Origin: Balaenoptera acutorostrata
Taxonomy: Eukaryota; Chordata; Mammalia; Artiodactyla; Balaenopteridae
Length of the DNA: 64,000 nucleotides
Direction of reading: 5' to 3'
Assembly: GCF_949987535.1 (NCBI RefSeq)
Contig: NC_080081.1
Coordinates: 69,399,603 to 69,463,602, forward strand
Part shown: piece after piece, positions 1-13,310 of the stretch
How positions within the stretch are numbered: the stretch's first letter is position 1
Layout of the letters: the number at the start of each line of letters is the position of its first letter
Translations under genes and position numbers: made by a program
The notes under the pieces: model-generated
Seen by the model: the letters and a program-made list of their open reading frames with translations, nothing else
Told to the model about the DNA's origin: nothing
The model's database searches: none

Positions 1-909
1 TTAGAGATAATATTAAATTATCATGACTAGTACTAGGATTGAAAAAAGCCAGTTGCAAACCCAGCATCATTTAGCATTATCAATGCTTCTCTAAAAATCC
101 TATAGAGTATATATGTAATATACTTTTGCTTAAATATTCAGAGAAAAATTTTTGCAGAATATACGTGAAACTATAATAATAGTTGCCTCTGGGGAGTGAG
201 AATAGTGGAAATCTTTAGTTTTCCATCACCTCTTTTTACTATTTGGTTTATCCCGTGTTAGAATTTTAGATGGCTTTTAAAATTATATGACTCAGGAATA
301 TCTTTCAAATGTGAACATTTTAACTTTCATAAATTTTAATAAGTTATGGTAACTTTATATTTTAGCTAGCAAACAATAAATATCATATATTTCCAAATAT
401 AAATTCCTGTTATCAATCTTCACTGATATTTGAATTGCCATATATCAAACATTTAAAATAAGTTAAATGACAACATGAGGTAAAAAAGACAAATGCAGAA
501 GATGAGATATTCTACAGGACAGCTGGCATGGTTTCTTTAATAAGTCACTATCATGAAAAAAAAAGGGTAGTGGTTAGGAACTATTCTAACCTAAAAGACA
601 TTTAAGAGACATAAGAATCAAACATACTATGTGGTCATGGGACCTATACAGCAAAGGAAACCATTGACAAAATGAAAAGATAACCTACGGAATGGGAGAA
701 AATATTTGCAAATGATATGACCGAGGGGTTAATACCCAATGTATACAAAAAGCTCATACAATTCAATATTAAAACAAATAACCCAATTAAAAAACAGGCA
801 AAAGACCTGAATAGAGATTTTTTCCAAAAAATACAGATGGCCAACAGGCACATGAAAAGACGCTCAACGTCGTTAATCATCAGAGAAATATGAATCAAAA
901 CCAAAATGA

Positions 910-1276
910 GGGACTTCCCCGGTGGTGCAGTGGTTAAGAATCCGCCTGCCAATGTAGGGAACATGGGTTCGAGCCCTGGTCTGGGAAGATCCCACATGCC
1001 GCAGAGCACATAAGCCCGTGCACCACAACTACTGAGCCTGCGAGCTGCAACTACTGGAGCCCGCGTGCCACAACTACTGAAGCCCACGTGCCACAACTAC
1101 TGAAGCCCGCACACCTAGAGCCCCTGCTCCGCAACAAGAGAAGCCACCGCAATGAGAAGCCCGCACACTGCAACTAAGCCCCCGCTTACCGCAGCTAGAG
1201 AAAGCCTGCGGGCAGCAACAAAGACCCAAAGTAGACAAAAATATATAAATAAATAATTAATTAATTTAAAAAAAGA
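910..1276 (+). mobile_element. CHR-2 SINE (tRNA-derived) in L1
   Basis: Begins gggacttccccggtggtgca, with B box 'gggttcgagccc' near 964-975. It has the extended body with repeated 'cacaactactga' units and an A-rich tail. It carries the AAGAATCCGCC diagnostic of the second subfamily. Inserted into the L1 ORF2 end, with flanks aaaccaaaatgag and aaaccacagtgag forming an imperfect duplication. Confidence 0.9.
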
Positions 1277-1619
1277 AAAAAACCACAGTGAGATACTACC
1301 TCACAGCTATCAGAATGGCTATCATCAAAAAGACCACACACATAGTAATTGTTGGTGAGGATGTGGAGAAAAGGGAACCCTCGTGCACTGTTGGTGGGAA
1401 TGTAAATTGGTGCAGCCACTATGGAGAACAGGATGGAGGTTCCTCAAAAAACTAAAAATAGAACTAACATATGATCTAGCAATTCTACTTCTGGGTAGAA
1501 TTTGAAGAAAACAAAAACACTAATTCAAAAAGATACTTGTACCCCAATGTTCATAGGAGCACTATTTATAATAGCCAAGATATGAAAGCAACCTAAGTGG
1601 TCCATCAAGAGATGAATGG

Positions 1620-1932
1620 GGGCTTCCCTGGTGGCGCAGTGGTTGAGAATCTGCCTGCCAATGCAGGGGACACGGGTTCGAGCCCTGGTCTGGGAAGATC
1701 CCACATGCCGCGGAGCAACTGGGCCCGTGAGCCACAATTGCTGAGCCTGCGCATCTGGAGCCTGTGCTCCGCAACAAGAGAGGCCGCGATGGTGAGAGGC
1801 GCACCGCGATGAAGAGTGGTCCCCACTTGCCGCAACTAGAGAAAGCCCTCGCACAGAAACGAAGACTCAACACAGTCATAAATAAATAAATAAATAAATA
1901 AAAGAACGTGAATTTCTTAAAAAAAAAAAAAA
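1620..1932 (+). mobile_element. CHR-2 SINE (GAGAATCTGCC subfamily) in L1
   Basis: Intact 5' end, A box TGGCGCAGTGG and B box present. Flanked by an exact 13 bp target duplication aagagatgaatgg at 1607-1619 and 1933-1945, so the insertion point is certain. Confidence 0.95.
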
Positions 1933-1957
1933 AAGAGATGAATGGATAAACAGGATG

Positions 1958-2197
1958 TGAGATATATATATATACATATATATATGTATATATATATATA
2001 CTCACATATATACATACACATATATACATATATATCGTATATATATACACACATATACATACACATATATATATCACGTATATATACACACACATATACA
2101 TATATATCACATATATATGTATATACACACACATATATACATACACATATATACACATATATCACACATATATATATATACACACACACACACGCAA
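1958..2197. repeat. (TA)n/(ATAC)n-rich microsatellite block
   Basis: About 240 bp of alternating TA, CA and interspersed ATACAC units inside the L1 3' UTR. The long tyrosine/isoleucine-rich open frames here on both strands are products of the repeat, not genes. Confidence 0.95.
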
Positions 2198-3719
2198 TAA
2201 AATACTACTCAGCCATAAAAAGAATGAAAATTTCATCATTTGCAACAACATGGATGAATCTGGAGGGTATTATGCTTAGTGAAATAAGTCAGACAGAAAA
2301 AGGCAAATACTGTATAATATCACTTATACGTGGAATCTAAAAAATAAAACAAATGAATATAACACAACAGAAGCAGACTTACAGATATAAAGAACAAATT
2401 AGTGGTTACCAGTAAGGAGAGGGAAGGGGGGAGGAACAAAATAGGAGTAGGGGATGAAGAGGTATAAAATAAATAAACTACAAGGATATATTGTACAGCA
2501 CAGAGAATATAGCAGTATTTTATAATAACTTTAAATGGAATTAATCTATAAAAATTTTGAATCACGATTTGTACATCTGCAACTAATATAATATTGTATA
2601 TCAACTATACTTCAATTTAAAAAAGGACAAGAAAAAATAAATTGCTTATTTCAAAAAAAATGTACTGTGTGGTGCTTGACTGAATCCGGGCTTGAAGAAA
2701 CCAATTTTTTAAAGACATATGGTAGGCAACTGGGAAACCTGATTATGGGCACAGTGTTACATAATATTAGGGAATTACCATAAGTTTTGTTAGCTGTGAT
2801 GATGGTATTCTGGTAATGTAGGAAAATGTATTTTTCATACTAAAGGATTTAGGGATAAAGTATGATATCTTTAATTCACCTTAAAGCACTTCAGTAAAAC
2901 AACAAAAAAAAGCTAAAATGTTAATAATTGTAACATCTAGGCACTGGGTAAGTGGGTATTATTGTTGGTACTTTACTTTTGAAAAATTTTATAATAAAAA
3001 GTCAAAATAAGATAAAAATTGAATGTAAAAACAAAGAAAAATCTTTCAAATTCAAATTTTAAAACACATGGTGCTTACGTTTTAGGTTGTTCTTATTGAT
3101 AAGAATCCTTTTAATTTGGAAATTTATGTTTGTAAAATGTGTGAAAATTTTGTTCTCTTAAATAGATGAAATCTCCCCTTTGCAATTTTATGCACACTAT
3201 TAATTTGCTTAACATGGCCTTTCATCATCAGGTGAACTTCAGCTAATCACAACACAGTTTCCACATACATTCTTAAGAAATGGAGCCTGAAGTAATGAAG
3301 TATTAATAAAAGGAAGTGTAGGAATTATATTTTGTTGGCTATAATTGAGTGTATTTCTTTTAATACTTTTTCATAGGATGAATAAACACAATTAATTATA
3401 CTATGAAGAAAGATAAACTTTGAGCCAAAGTTGCATTTTGATTAGCAAAATTTATGAGCACGTTAGTAGGTATGTCAGTTCCACATAGAACCAAAATCTC
3501 TGGAGAGGTAGAGTGGCTCACTCTATGCATTTCTGTTGCCTCTGCTCATATCTGACATGACTGTCCTTAGTGTAGGGTGTTTAGGAAAGGTGGAGGGCAT
3601 CTAGGAGATAACTTAATCGCTACGCTTTTTTAAAAAAGAAGTATATTCTACCTAACGATTGTAGAGAAATAATAGGTAAGAAATGAAAGGAAATAGAACC
3701 TATGTAACTAGTGCAATTC

Positions 3720-3830
3720 ATCATAGGGTTGTGGGGATAAAATGAGAAAATCTATGTACAATGCTTAACACGATGCCTCGCATGTAATAATATATGTCAA
3801 ATGTTGGCTATTATTGTTATCATTATCCCA
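3720..3830 (+). repeat. MIR fragment
   Basis: Matches the second half of MIR: 'agggttgtggggataaaatgag' pattern followed by a CAATGCTTAACA-like core and a 3' end reading 'aatgttggctattattgtta'. Confidence 0.65.
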
Positions 3831-3883
3831 GAAAAATTCCTAAGAAAATCAGTTTTAAATATCTTAGTGAAAAGTAACCATTT

Positions 3884-3965
3884 TTACATAAAAACAATGG
3901 AGGTATAAATAACATAAAGTATATTTACAAAAAAACAATGGAGGTATAAATAAAATAAAGTATCT
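3884..3965. repeat. 41 bp direct tandem duplication
   Basis: Two adjacent 41 bp copies (3884-3924 and 3925-3965) share acaatggaggtataaata and differ at only a few positions. Confidence 0.9.
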
Positions 3966-4194
3966 TAAATCTTCATTTGTCAGGTCTAAAAGCTTTCTAG
4001 GTGTTAAGTAGTAGGATAATGATAAGCCTATAAATTAGTTTCAAGATCATCACTGCTGAATATTCTGCTTCATCTGGGAAGCAAGGTTAAAGGAAACTGA
4101 CTTGGGTCTAATTTTGCCGCAATGATGCTATATTTTAGATGTGACACGTGGCGGGTAAAACAAAAGCGTACAGGGCAGGCTCCCTTTTCCCTTC

Positions 4195-4320
4195 TATAGT
4201 AAACTAAAAATGACTGTAAACTCTTCAGGGTATGGGCCAGTTCTTACTGTCTTTTTGTCTCCAGTGACTGGCACAGAGTAGCTGTGCAATAAATGCTTGT
4301 GTAATGAAAGAATAAGTGAA
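4195..4320 (+). repeat. L2 3' end
   Basis: Typical L2 end: 'tgactggcacagagtagct' followed by 'caataaatgcttgtgtaatg'. Confidence 0.7.
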
Positions 4321-5624
4321 TGAATAAAATTATTAATTTAAATAAATCCAATTTTGAAATTGGTGCCCTTTTGCATCTCCCCCCTTGCAAATTATGCCCT
4401 CAGCTTGGATTATTCCATGAGTTTAAAACAGTATCCAGATTTTGCCAATTCATACTTTGTCTTAAAATAGCACTTATCCTTCAGCATGGCAATAGAAGCC
4501 AGCCTAACAAAAACGATTTTCAAGTTGTGTTCTATGTTAAGGCGACCTTCAACACATAGTTAGAAAAAATTTCATATTTGGCAGTAGGTTTTTTGGCAGA
4601 TGGTATATAATTAAATTTACACATTCACATTTTTGTCTTCTAATAAGTTTTATATCATCAGAGTCAGCTACCAATACACTTAGTAGTTTTGCCCGCTCTT
4701 CACATTTTGTTGTTAAAACTAAAGCGTTAGGTAAATTATATACTAAAGCAAATAAAACTAATTTCATTTTAGATATTGTTAATTTATGATGAGAAAGAAA
4801 GGTAAAATGACTGTAGAAACTTGCATCACATTGCCGAGTTGAGGTAAACCCTTTTCTACGTGGTATGTAGGCGTTTGGCAGTATCAAGGGTGGACAGTTG
4901 AGAGTATTCACACTTCAGTGCATCCATTTGCATTATCACATTTCCAAGCCTCAAGGCATTATCACTTCCTTTTTTAAAGTGGCATAAGAATTTGGGAAAA
5001 TGGTTATGCTTATCATCATCTGTCAGTCAAACAACTCCTGTGTTAACAAAACATATTTTTTCCACTCAGTGAATGGGTGTGTGTGTGTGATGTCCTACGC
5101 TCATGTCAATATTAGTAAGACTTGGCTTTGTGATGAAACTATTTCACTTATCAGAGGGCATGACTGGGAAATAGGAAAATTCCATTTACACTTTAATGAG
5201 CAAGGGGCTGTGCTTCATGTCAAAGTCACGTAACCACTGTAATTTCAGAGTAAAGTTCATATGAGCGTATGTAAATAACTGAAGCAGTAGCATATATCAT
5301 GTTTTAAGATAGATTTCACCACAAAATCACATCTCCATGAGGAAAACCTGCATAAATTGGGGGAAAAATCTCTACACCCACTGGTGGTTGAGTACTGAAA
5401 AGATAAGTCAATGACAGATTGTTTCATTAGCTGTCCAGCATGTCAAACAATACATATGACCTCTAACCTGTACATGTAATGAATAAAACTTGAACTTGTG
5501 ATGTCTAATCAAATGAGGGGTCTAATAAATTTTACTGATAAGGAAATTTCATTTCTCCTGTGCTCTTCAACTGTTCAGTTAAATGGGCGAAGGAAGGAGT
5601 AAGAATGTTATAAATATAATAAAA

Positions 5625-5700
5625 TATTTCATCTAAATAAATATTTCATCTAAATAAATTTCATCTAAATAAATATTCATCTAAATAAATATTTTATCTC
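5625..5700. repeat. Short minisatellite, about 17 bp unit
   Basis: About four copies of tatttcatctaaataaa with small length differences. Confidence 0.9.
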
Positions 5701-5944
5701 CAGTTTCAATAAATGTTTAATTTAACTTCAGTAATTTGATGTTTAAGATTTTGGTAACTTGGTAATTTAAAGAGATGAAAAAGCAATTATTTATTACATG
5801 AAAAATATTTTATATTTTATTAAAAGTTGTTGCTTTTAATTTTATTAAAACAAAATTAAATTGATCTTTTTCACTAGATTTTTTTCAATCACACCAAAGA
5901 TGGTGAACTGTCAACTGACAATTACGGAACTTTGTTTCGTAGCC

Positions 5945-6125
5945 CCCAGTCACTGAATGCCACTGTGTGTTGGACATTATACTAGGTGCCTTACCTACAT
6001 TAGGCACAACCACTTTATTTTGTAAATACTATTGTGTTCAATTTAAAGAAGAGGAAACAGAAGTTCAGAGAGCTTAGGAAACATGCCTAAGTCTGTACAG
6101 CAGGTGAGAGAGCTACATTTGAACA
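5945..6125 (-). repeat. MIR, minus orientation
   Basis: Reads as reverse MIR: 'ttatactaggtgccttac', then 'gaagaggaaacagaagttca' and 'cctaagtctgtacagcaggt'. Confidence 0.65.
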
Positions 6126-7199
6126 GAGCTGACATTCTTTTCATGTTCTGTTTACTACCTCTCCTTTTTTTCCCTCTCAATTTTAATACTGATACACATA
6201 AAGGAAAACTGAAAAGGTCTGATAATTCTAGGATTAACCTTTCCCAGCATCCAATACAGAGAACAGAAACCTCCAGGATTCACCTTCCTCTGTAACTGAG
6301 AGCGGAGTGCTTGCTGTAGCCCTGACTGTAGCAGGGACTTTGTGAAGAGCAAGAAAGCCATCTCCAGCTCATATCGCCATCCTGGCCATGGCATCAAAGT
6401 CCTGGGGAAAGTAGGTCTGGGGCAGAGACATTATCTTTATTTACTTTGTATCTCATTTTTGGTTCTTATCTGCATAATACTATAAAAATATTGCTACTAA
6501 TTTTTCCAACATGCTTTTGTTAAGTATTAGATGCTGCTTAAAATGAAATAGAAAGCCATTGCTTTGTCAGTATTGTCAGAACGTTTTGGGGAAGTACGTA
6601 AGAAATGCATGTAACAGTTGAATTACGGACCTAGATCAGATATGGGAAGAAATAGATCCAGGAGTAGCTAGATGTTTAAAACCCTTATGTACCCCTCTCA
6701 TTTGCTTCAGTGAAGCATCCAGGGTTCCTCAGGAGACAGCTCCTTCCTTTGCATTGAGGGTGGATCTGGGTTTTATGAGACAAGCAATTCGTAGGAGAGG
6801 GGTTCTTTAAGAAAATGAGCATAAAACTATGAACATAAAATTAGGGGCAAGGGATAAAAAGAAGCCCCTGAAACTTGAGGGGCTTTGAAGTTTAAGCCTA
6901 ATTAGCTTAATTTATTATGGTAAATTTATCTCTGACTCCATTGAATGTCATATATTATAATTATATATATGTAATAAGCAACCTACTGCCTATTGTTTTT
7001 TTTCCGATTATAACCAATGAACATTCCTTGAGGGTCAGGACTCTACTTTAAAGTCCTCTTAGCACCTTGCAAAGTTCCTTTTACATAGTAGCTATGTGTA
7101 CACAAACCTGTAATTTATTTGCTATTGTCTAGATTATAGAAACTATAAAGAAGAAACTTTCAGATACAGTATATTTGACACTTTATAATAGTGAGTTGT

Positions 7200-7675
7200 T
7201 TGTTGCTCACCAACTAAGCCCCCTTTCTTTCGGAAACAGGAATCCAAATTTCTTCCGGTCAACTCTTAGCCTAGTGCATGAGAAGACATTTTCCGGGATT
7301 TCTGGCAAAGGAAAGTTTCTTTTGTCTTCCATGTGAGCTACTTGGTAAGATGCTCTCTCTTTCTTTGGATAGTATGATGTGAGGTCTGGAACTGTTGCGG
7401 CCATTTTGCTCCTAAAAGGGGATTGCTTGGAGCTACTGGAGGCCATCCAGAAGAGGCTGAGTATGAAGTCCACAGATGGGAAGGCAGAGAAGAACAATGG
7501 AAAGAACTCTGCTTGGTGGCATTATCTGCATCACCGGAAATAAATCTGACTGAAAACTAAACCTTCCTCTGAATTTTTTAGCTGTGAGAACCAATGATAC
7601 TGATTTATTGTTCAAGCCAATTGCTCAAGCTGGGTTGTCTGAAATATTCATTCAAAAGTCCTGATATAACTAGAA
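7200..7675 (+). repeat. MLT1-like LTR relic
   Basis: The 3' part matches the MLT1 end pattern: AATAAA, then 'ttcaagccaattgctcaagc', 'tgggttgtct' and 'aaaagtcctgatataac'. The 5' border is uncertain. Two open frames of 60-96 codons here have no recognisable product. Confidence 0.5.
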
Positions 7676-8799
7676 TTCATAAAGCCAATTTAATGCAGAG
7701 GTATAAAGAAAGAGAAGAAATTTTCAATTTGTTTAGGATTGTACATTTCTTAACTTTTATGCAGTAAAGAATATAAAAATTATTTGGGGCTCCAAATGTT
7801 GTTTACTAAGACAAATTCTAGAATTACTCACTGATAGGAATTATTACTTGGGTCCTAATCTCTGTTTGGGAAAAACTTCTTTTGTTATTGGAGATCTTTT
7901 AGAATGTTTCTGGTTAATAATATCATTAAAATATTCCAAATCTTCCTTGAGTTTCTGAAGATTACCAAACTCTCCATTAAAAATTTCATTTGTAGTGCTG
8001 GTTATAACTACAAGAATTTCATGTGCTTCTCAATGGTCATCTCTTCTCTATAATAATATTGCATTATTAGCAGTTTTTCTTTCCAGTTATTATATTTCAA
8101 ATGTCATTATTCCCATTAGGCATATAATATGATATATTTTCATACATTAAAAACTTGTTTATTAATGATTTTTATCAGGACAGTCTCGGGTTTCTAGCCC
8201 ATTTGTAAGAAGTTCCTATTAAGAAATTCAATGAAGCATGGGAACAATGCAAGAGTAATTTATTAACACATCAAGAGGCTTTAATTTGCTACCATTTTCC
8301 TATCATGTTATTCTGACAGAAAATAAAGAACAAATTGCTAAAGCATGGAACATAGCAGAATTGGAAGAAAAGCTATCTATCTTTAGAGAACCATGGGTTC
8401 AAATGTTCACAACATGAAGGACTCTATGTTTGCAAAAGCACAGTTAGTATTCACATTGCCTAATTTATTTAGGCTGTCTGTTTACCTCTTCTATTTATCT
8501 AACACTAAATAAAATTAGGAGAGCACATGTGGGTCAGAAAGGGAAAAGTTCTGCCAAAAGGCATACAGATTAAATAGATCAGCTTTAAAAACCTGAAGAA
8601 TGTTTACGTATTCTAGTTACTTTAGAAACAGTGACTTCCTCATTTAATTTATCTCATTTTTTCTACATGAATAAACTAAAAATCTATAATTACTAGCAAA
8701 TATTTTACCATATGCCTTATATAATCTATATTAATCATAATGAAGGCCATATTTTCTTTGGTTGGGTTAGTGTTTCAAGAACATTTGAGTCCAAATGTC

Positions 8800-9060
8800 T
8801 TAGTGTACTTGAGCTTGCATTTTCCAATCTGCTACAGTCCCCACTATACCTACTGTCATAATGTAGGCCTCCCAGATTTCTGGTAACTATCTGAGTTTTC
8901 GTTTCAGCTCTGGACTAGACTTTTTCCAAGATGGCTCAAATATGTTTGTTTTATTAACTCCTGTACACTCTTCCACCTAGTACAGTGCTTGACATACAAC
9001 AGCAAGTGTGTGATAAATATTTGTTGACTGAATGAATGACTGAAAGAATGAACACATAAA
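8800..9060 (+). repeat. L2 fragment
   Basis: Ends with 'cctagtacagtgcttgacat', then 'gataaatatttgttgactga' and 'atgaatga', the usual L2 3' terminus. Confidence 0.7.
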
Positions 9061-9244
9061 TGGAAGAAAGAAGGGAACTTTGGTCTGTAAGCTTCCTTTC
9101 ACCACGATATCCCAGTTGATTTCAAAGAAAAAGGACCTTCTTCCCTGTTCTACAAATAATCTAAAATAGCTACAGTGGTAGTTAGCTTATGAGGTTTTAA
9201 GACTACGTATCATGCTACATGAGAATCTACACTATACATGTTAT

Positions 9245-9250
<6 letters not shown>

Positions 9251-9284
<34 letters not shown>
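9251..9284. repeat. (TA)17 microsatellite
   Basis: Uninterrupted TA dinucleotides preceded by a short GT run. Confidence 0.97.
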
Positions 9285-9287
<3 letters not shown>

Positions 9288-9579
9288 GTGTCTAATACAT
9301 AGTGCCTATTGAATTAATGTTAAATAAAACACATGTAGATAAGATTTTGTTAAAGAACTAGTTTAACAGTTTTCACCTTCATATTGATAAGTTAGTTTGG
9401 TTTTTTTTTACACTCAAAGATTACACCTCAACCTTAGCAATTCATGTAAAAAATGCATACCATTCTAATTCCATTAAAGATATAGCAGCATATATTTATC
9501 ATCATTATTTAAAATTTGAAATGCAATTCAAAGTATATGGCATATATTGATGATTTACTGCATTATATTTATATTCATA

Positions 9580-9805
9580 GCTAATGTTGATATGCTAGGT
9601 ACTCTTCTAAGTTTTTTATACTTATTAACTCATCAAATCCTCACAACAACCCTACTATTATTGTCCCCATTATACAGGTGAGGAAACTAAGGCAAAGAGA
9701 AATGAAATAGTTGTCTAAGGTCCCAAACCGAGTAAGTGGCAGAATTAGGATCTAAACCCAGGCAGTCTAGCTCCAGAGTTCTTATTCCTAACTGCTATTT
9801 ATTGC
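9580..9805 (-). repeat. MIR, near full length, minus orientation
   Basis: Long reverse MIR match: 'aactcatcaaatcctcacaa', 'ccattatacaggtgaggaaa', 'aaacccaggcagtctagctc'. One of the best preserved MIRs in the window. Confidence 0.85.
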
Positions 9806-10339
9806 CTTTCATGTAGTTCTCTATAAATATAGTACATTCTTATTTAATTTTTGCAGAAAATGATTTTATCTTATTTAATTTTTAATTTTATAATTTTAAT
9901 AATTATATTCTTATATAAAATAAGAATAAATTTAATCTTATTTAATTTTGCTTCCAGAGGGCAAGCCTTATGAATTACAGTGCTTATATCTACCTAAGCC
10001 TGAATACTTATTTGCATCTAGTAAATGGTTAAAGATTTTTGTTCAGTTCAAATAATTGTTCACTGGAACAATTACTATATTTGCAACCATATTGAAATTC
10101 AATTGCTATCATTTTTTTTTTTTTTAACCAGCTGTGTGACTCTCAGTAAGATGTTGGTTAATTGATTCCTTAGGTCCCTTGAGTAATTATAATAGCATAG
10201 CTAAAATTAGCAATGAGCTAGCAAGTTTGATAAGGCAGTCACATAAAATATAAGAAATAGAGAGTGAATGACAGAGAAGAATATGCAAAAATTAGTATAC
10301 AGGCTTCAAAAACAGGTTAAGAAATACTCCACGTGTAAT

Positions 10340-10530
10340 AATAGCTCATATTCATGAAGTGCTTCTGTGTTCCAAGTACTATGTTACATTCTTTAAATGC
10401 ACATGTCATTTGATCTTCACAACTGTATGAGGTAGGACAGTATTATTCTCGTATTACAAATGGGGAGATTGAGGCTAAAAGAGAGTGGCTTCTGGTCACA
10501 CAGCTAGTAAGCAGTGGCATAGAGAACTTC
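10340..10530 (-). repeat. MIR, minus orientation
   Basis: Reverse MIR: 'agtgcttctgtgttccaagt', 'acaaatggggagattgaggc', 'ggtcacacagctagtaagca'. Confidence 0.85.
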
Positions 10531-11440
10531 AACTTAGGTGGGTCTAGTTTTCAAAGGCAAGAAAAAAGGCAAGAGAAGGTGTGCTGAGTTAAAAACCATT
10601 TGTGGGATTAATTTTAAATTGCTTGCATTTCATGCTTCCCTGCCTTGCAGGACTTATGCTACCCTTGTTCATGAGCTCCTCAACTCTCCCCCAACCAAAA
10701 CCAAATGTATACGCATATGCCTATATGCCTTTCATGCTGCTGTGGTATGCTAAACCAGACAACTAAGTAGAATAGAAAAGGGAATGAAATTCAGAGTGAA
10801 TGGCCCTGAGGCTTAATATGGCTAAAGTATTGATATAAACTTTAGGGCTTGGCTCTGATATTAGCTGAGGCTAGAGAAAAGCTTTTGGGCCTTAGTATCT
10901 AGTTCTTCACTGAATTTCAAAGAGTTTAGTATCCCACTTAAGTTTCTTCTCAATAAATGAGGCAAACTAACCAAAAATTTGCTTCTTATCCTTATCACCC
11001 ATTGTGTATTTTTTTCTTGCCATTTTTGGGCCAAATCTTCGCTCTTTTATCTTAACAGATCCTTGATAAATTATTGTGCCCTACTTTCTTTTCAGTATCA
11101 AGCTCCCCTACAGTATGTGTGTATGTATTATGGTCAAGATAACATGTCTTATCACCTAAGAAATATACCACAGAAATTACTGGCCAAATTTTGTACTAAT
11201 TTCAAGTTTCTCGCCTTGACCTTTAAAACCTAGGATATCAGAACAACCTCTCCTTACATATGTTCCTTCTCAAATATCCATTTCATTTTGCCATACTAGT
11301 ACTGATTTATCTTCTTGTAGCTTAATTCCTATGCTAAGCATTGATGAAATTTAGATGCTGACTACAAAAAGAGAAGACATCCAGGTTTACTTTCTTACAA
11401 ACATTAATTGAACATATACACTCTGGTAGAAATGCTTTTA

Positions 11441-11683
<243 letters not shown>

Positions 11684-11849
11684 CTATTGCATTGCAGAAG
11701 AAAAGTAACTCTTTTGTTTATTGAACTATGTCTTTATTCAATCAAAAGCACTTATAACAATGCGTTTCAAGTGAACTCACTCAATAATAATTAAGAAGTG
11801 AGTAACTAGAATTACTTTTTTATAATGTAACTTGTGGTAGTGATTGCTA

Positions 11850-12200
11850 GCTGTTCGTCATAATCAATTTCTCTTCTTCCTGGGCTAGACCACATTTCTC
11901 AGGCTCCCTTATTAGTAGCCATGGCTGTGAGACTTGGTTCTAATCTACGGAATGTGAGCAGAGATGGTATCGGCTACTTTCAGGCTTGGTCCTCTGCAAC
12001 TTGTTGCATGGGTGCTCCACGCTCCATCTCTCTTCTGCTGACTATGATGAAGATGCTATTGCCACCCTGGAAGCAGAGCCTCATAAGCTGGGGTCCCTGA
12101 AAGTGATCATGGAGGAGGTCACCTGCTGGTCTGCACACTTGCAGATTATGTGACGGTGTTCTACTATAACGAGTATATATCCAGAATTCTATTGCCAGTA
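11850..12200 (+). repeat. ERVL-MaLR-like LTR relic
   Basis: Resembles MaLR-type LTRs: 'gggctagaccacatttctca', 'acggaatgtgagcagagatg', then 'ggtccctgaaagtgatcatg' and 'gattatgtgacgg'. The exact family cannot be named by eye. Confidence 0.5.
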
Positions 12201-13159
12201 TACAGCATACTACATTGTACTTCTATTAAGAATGAATGTAGAGAATTTGCAAGTTAACAGAAGTACTCTGAAGCCAGTACAAAAAAGCACCGAGGCAGAT
12301 GTTATGCACATTTTTTTCACTCCCTTAAGTTCATGAATTTTCTTTTCGTATTATGTTGTTTCACTTTAGTGGAGAGCTGCTGAAGGTCAGGCTGAATTTT
12401 GTTTGTTGGTTTTCGTTAGTTTTTGACAGAATGACTTAAGCATTTTAGGTAGGACACTGAAGCCCATGCGACCGTGGCAAAGCTTAGGGAGAGCACAGGG
12501 CTGGCTTACCCTGATAAACTGACACTGAATAACATATGATCAGGTGAAATTAAGAGGAGCAGTATTAAAGAAACAGGGTCCAAAGAAAACTTCCGTTGGA
12601 CAAGACTGTTTTTTGTAAAAATGCATTATGAACTGATCACAGGACTTTCTAAATTTCCATTCAAATCCATACAAAATAGCAATTTCCCTGATATTAGTGA
12701 TATGATTTCATCTTGTGCTCCTTGTTGCACACCACGTTAGCATAACAGTAGCACAGATATGCATACATTATCTTATTCGTCATCAAGAACTGAAATTAAA
12801 TGATACCTACCTCTTGTAGCAACTGGTAACTGTGACTGTGAAATAAAAAAAAAACAAACAAAAAACCCCCCATAATCTGAGGAAGAACTAAATCTGCTAA
12901 CTATTATAAGCATGAAATCAAATTAATTAATTCACTCAGTAAACATTTTATTCGGTGACTATTTTATCTGTTTCTTATATGAATCTCTGCATTTTACAAC
13001 ACAATTACTTATTGTTTTAAATATGTAAACTAATGTGGGTGTATATTATAAATGTAGGCAATTGATAGAAAGCAGAATGTTGCTTCCACTCTGCATTTCC
13101 TGGAGCAAGGTGAGAGTGAGGTTAGGGCTTCCTCTTTGTTCTCTGCCACAGCACTGTTG

Positions 13160-13310
13160 CAGGTGTGTTATAGCTAATACTTGTCTGCCTCTCCACTAGT
13201 CCAGAAACTCCAGAATGTAGGGTCTGAGTTTAAAAAAAAAAAAAAAGCCTCTGTATATTGGCATATTTTGTTTGTCCGACAGATATTTGTTGAAAGAACG
13301 AATACATATG
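13160..13310 (+). repeat. L2 3' fragment with internal poly(A)
   Basis: L2-like 'ctccagaatgtagggtctga' and 'gatatttgttgaaagaacga', interrupted by an A15-like run. Confidence 0.5.

Larger units (their letters stand above)
636..2662 (+). mobile_element. 5'-truncated L1 with two nested SINEs
   Basis: The end of L1 ORF2 and its 3' UTR can be read across 640-910, 1280-1610 and 2190-2640 (for example 'aatgggagaaaatatttgca' and the classic 'caaatgaatataac' region). Two CHR-2 SINEs and a (TA)-rich expansion interrupt it. Flanks carry a near-identical target duplication, tactatgtggt at 625-635 and tactgtgtggt at 2663-2673. ORF2 is reduced to its 3' end and is not functional. Confidence 0.85.

Noticed and set aside
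1562..2340. Long I/Y/H-rich open frames on both strands
   Set aside because: They are translations of TA/CA microsatellite and SINE sequence inside an L1; no real protein is indicated.
7207..7497. 96-codon minus-strand frame
   Set aside because: It overlaps an MLT1-like LTR relic. It has no recognisable domain and no splice or promoter context.
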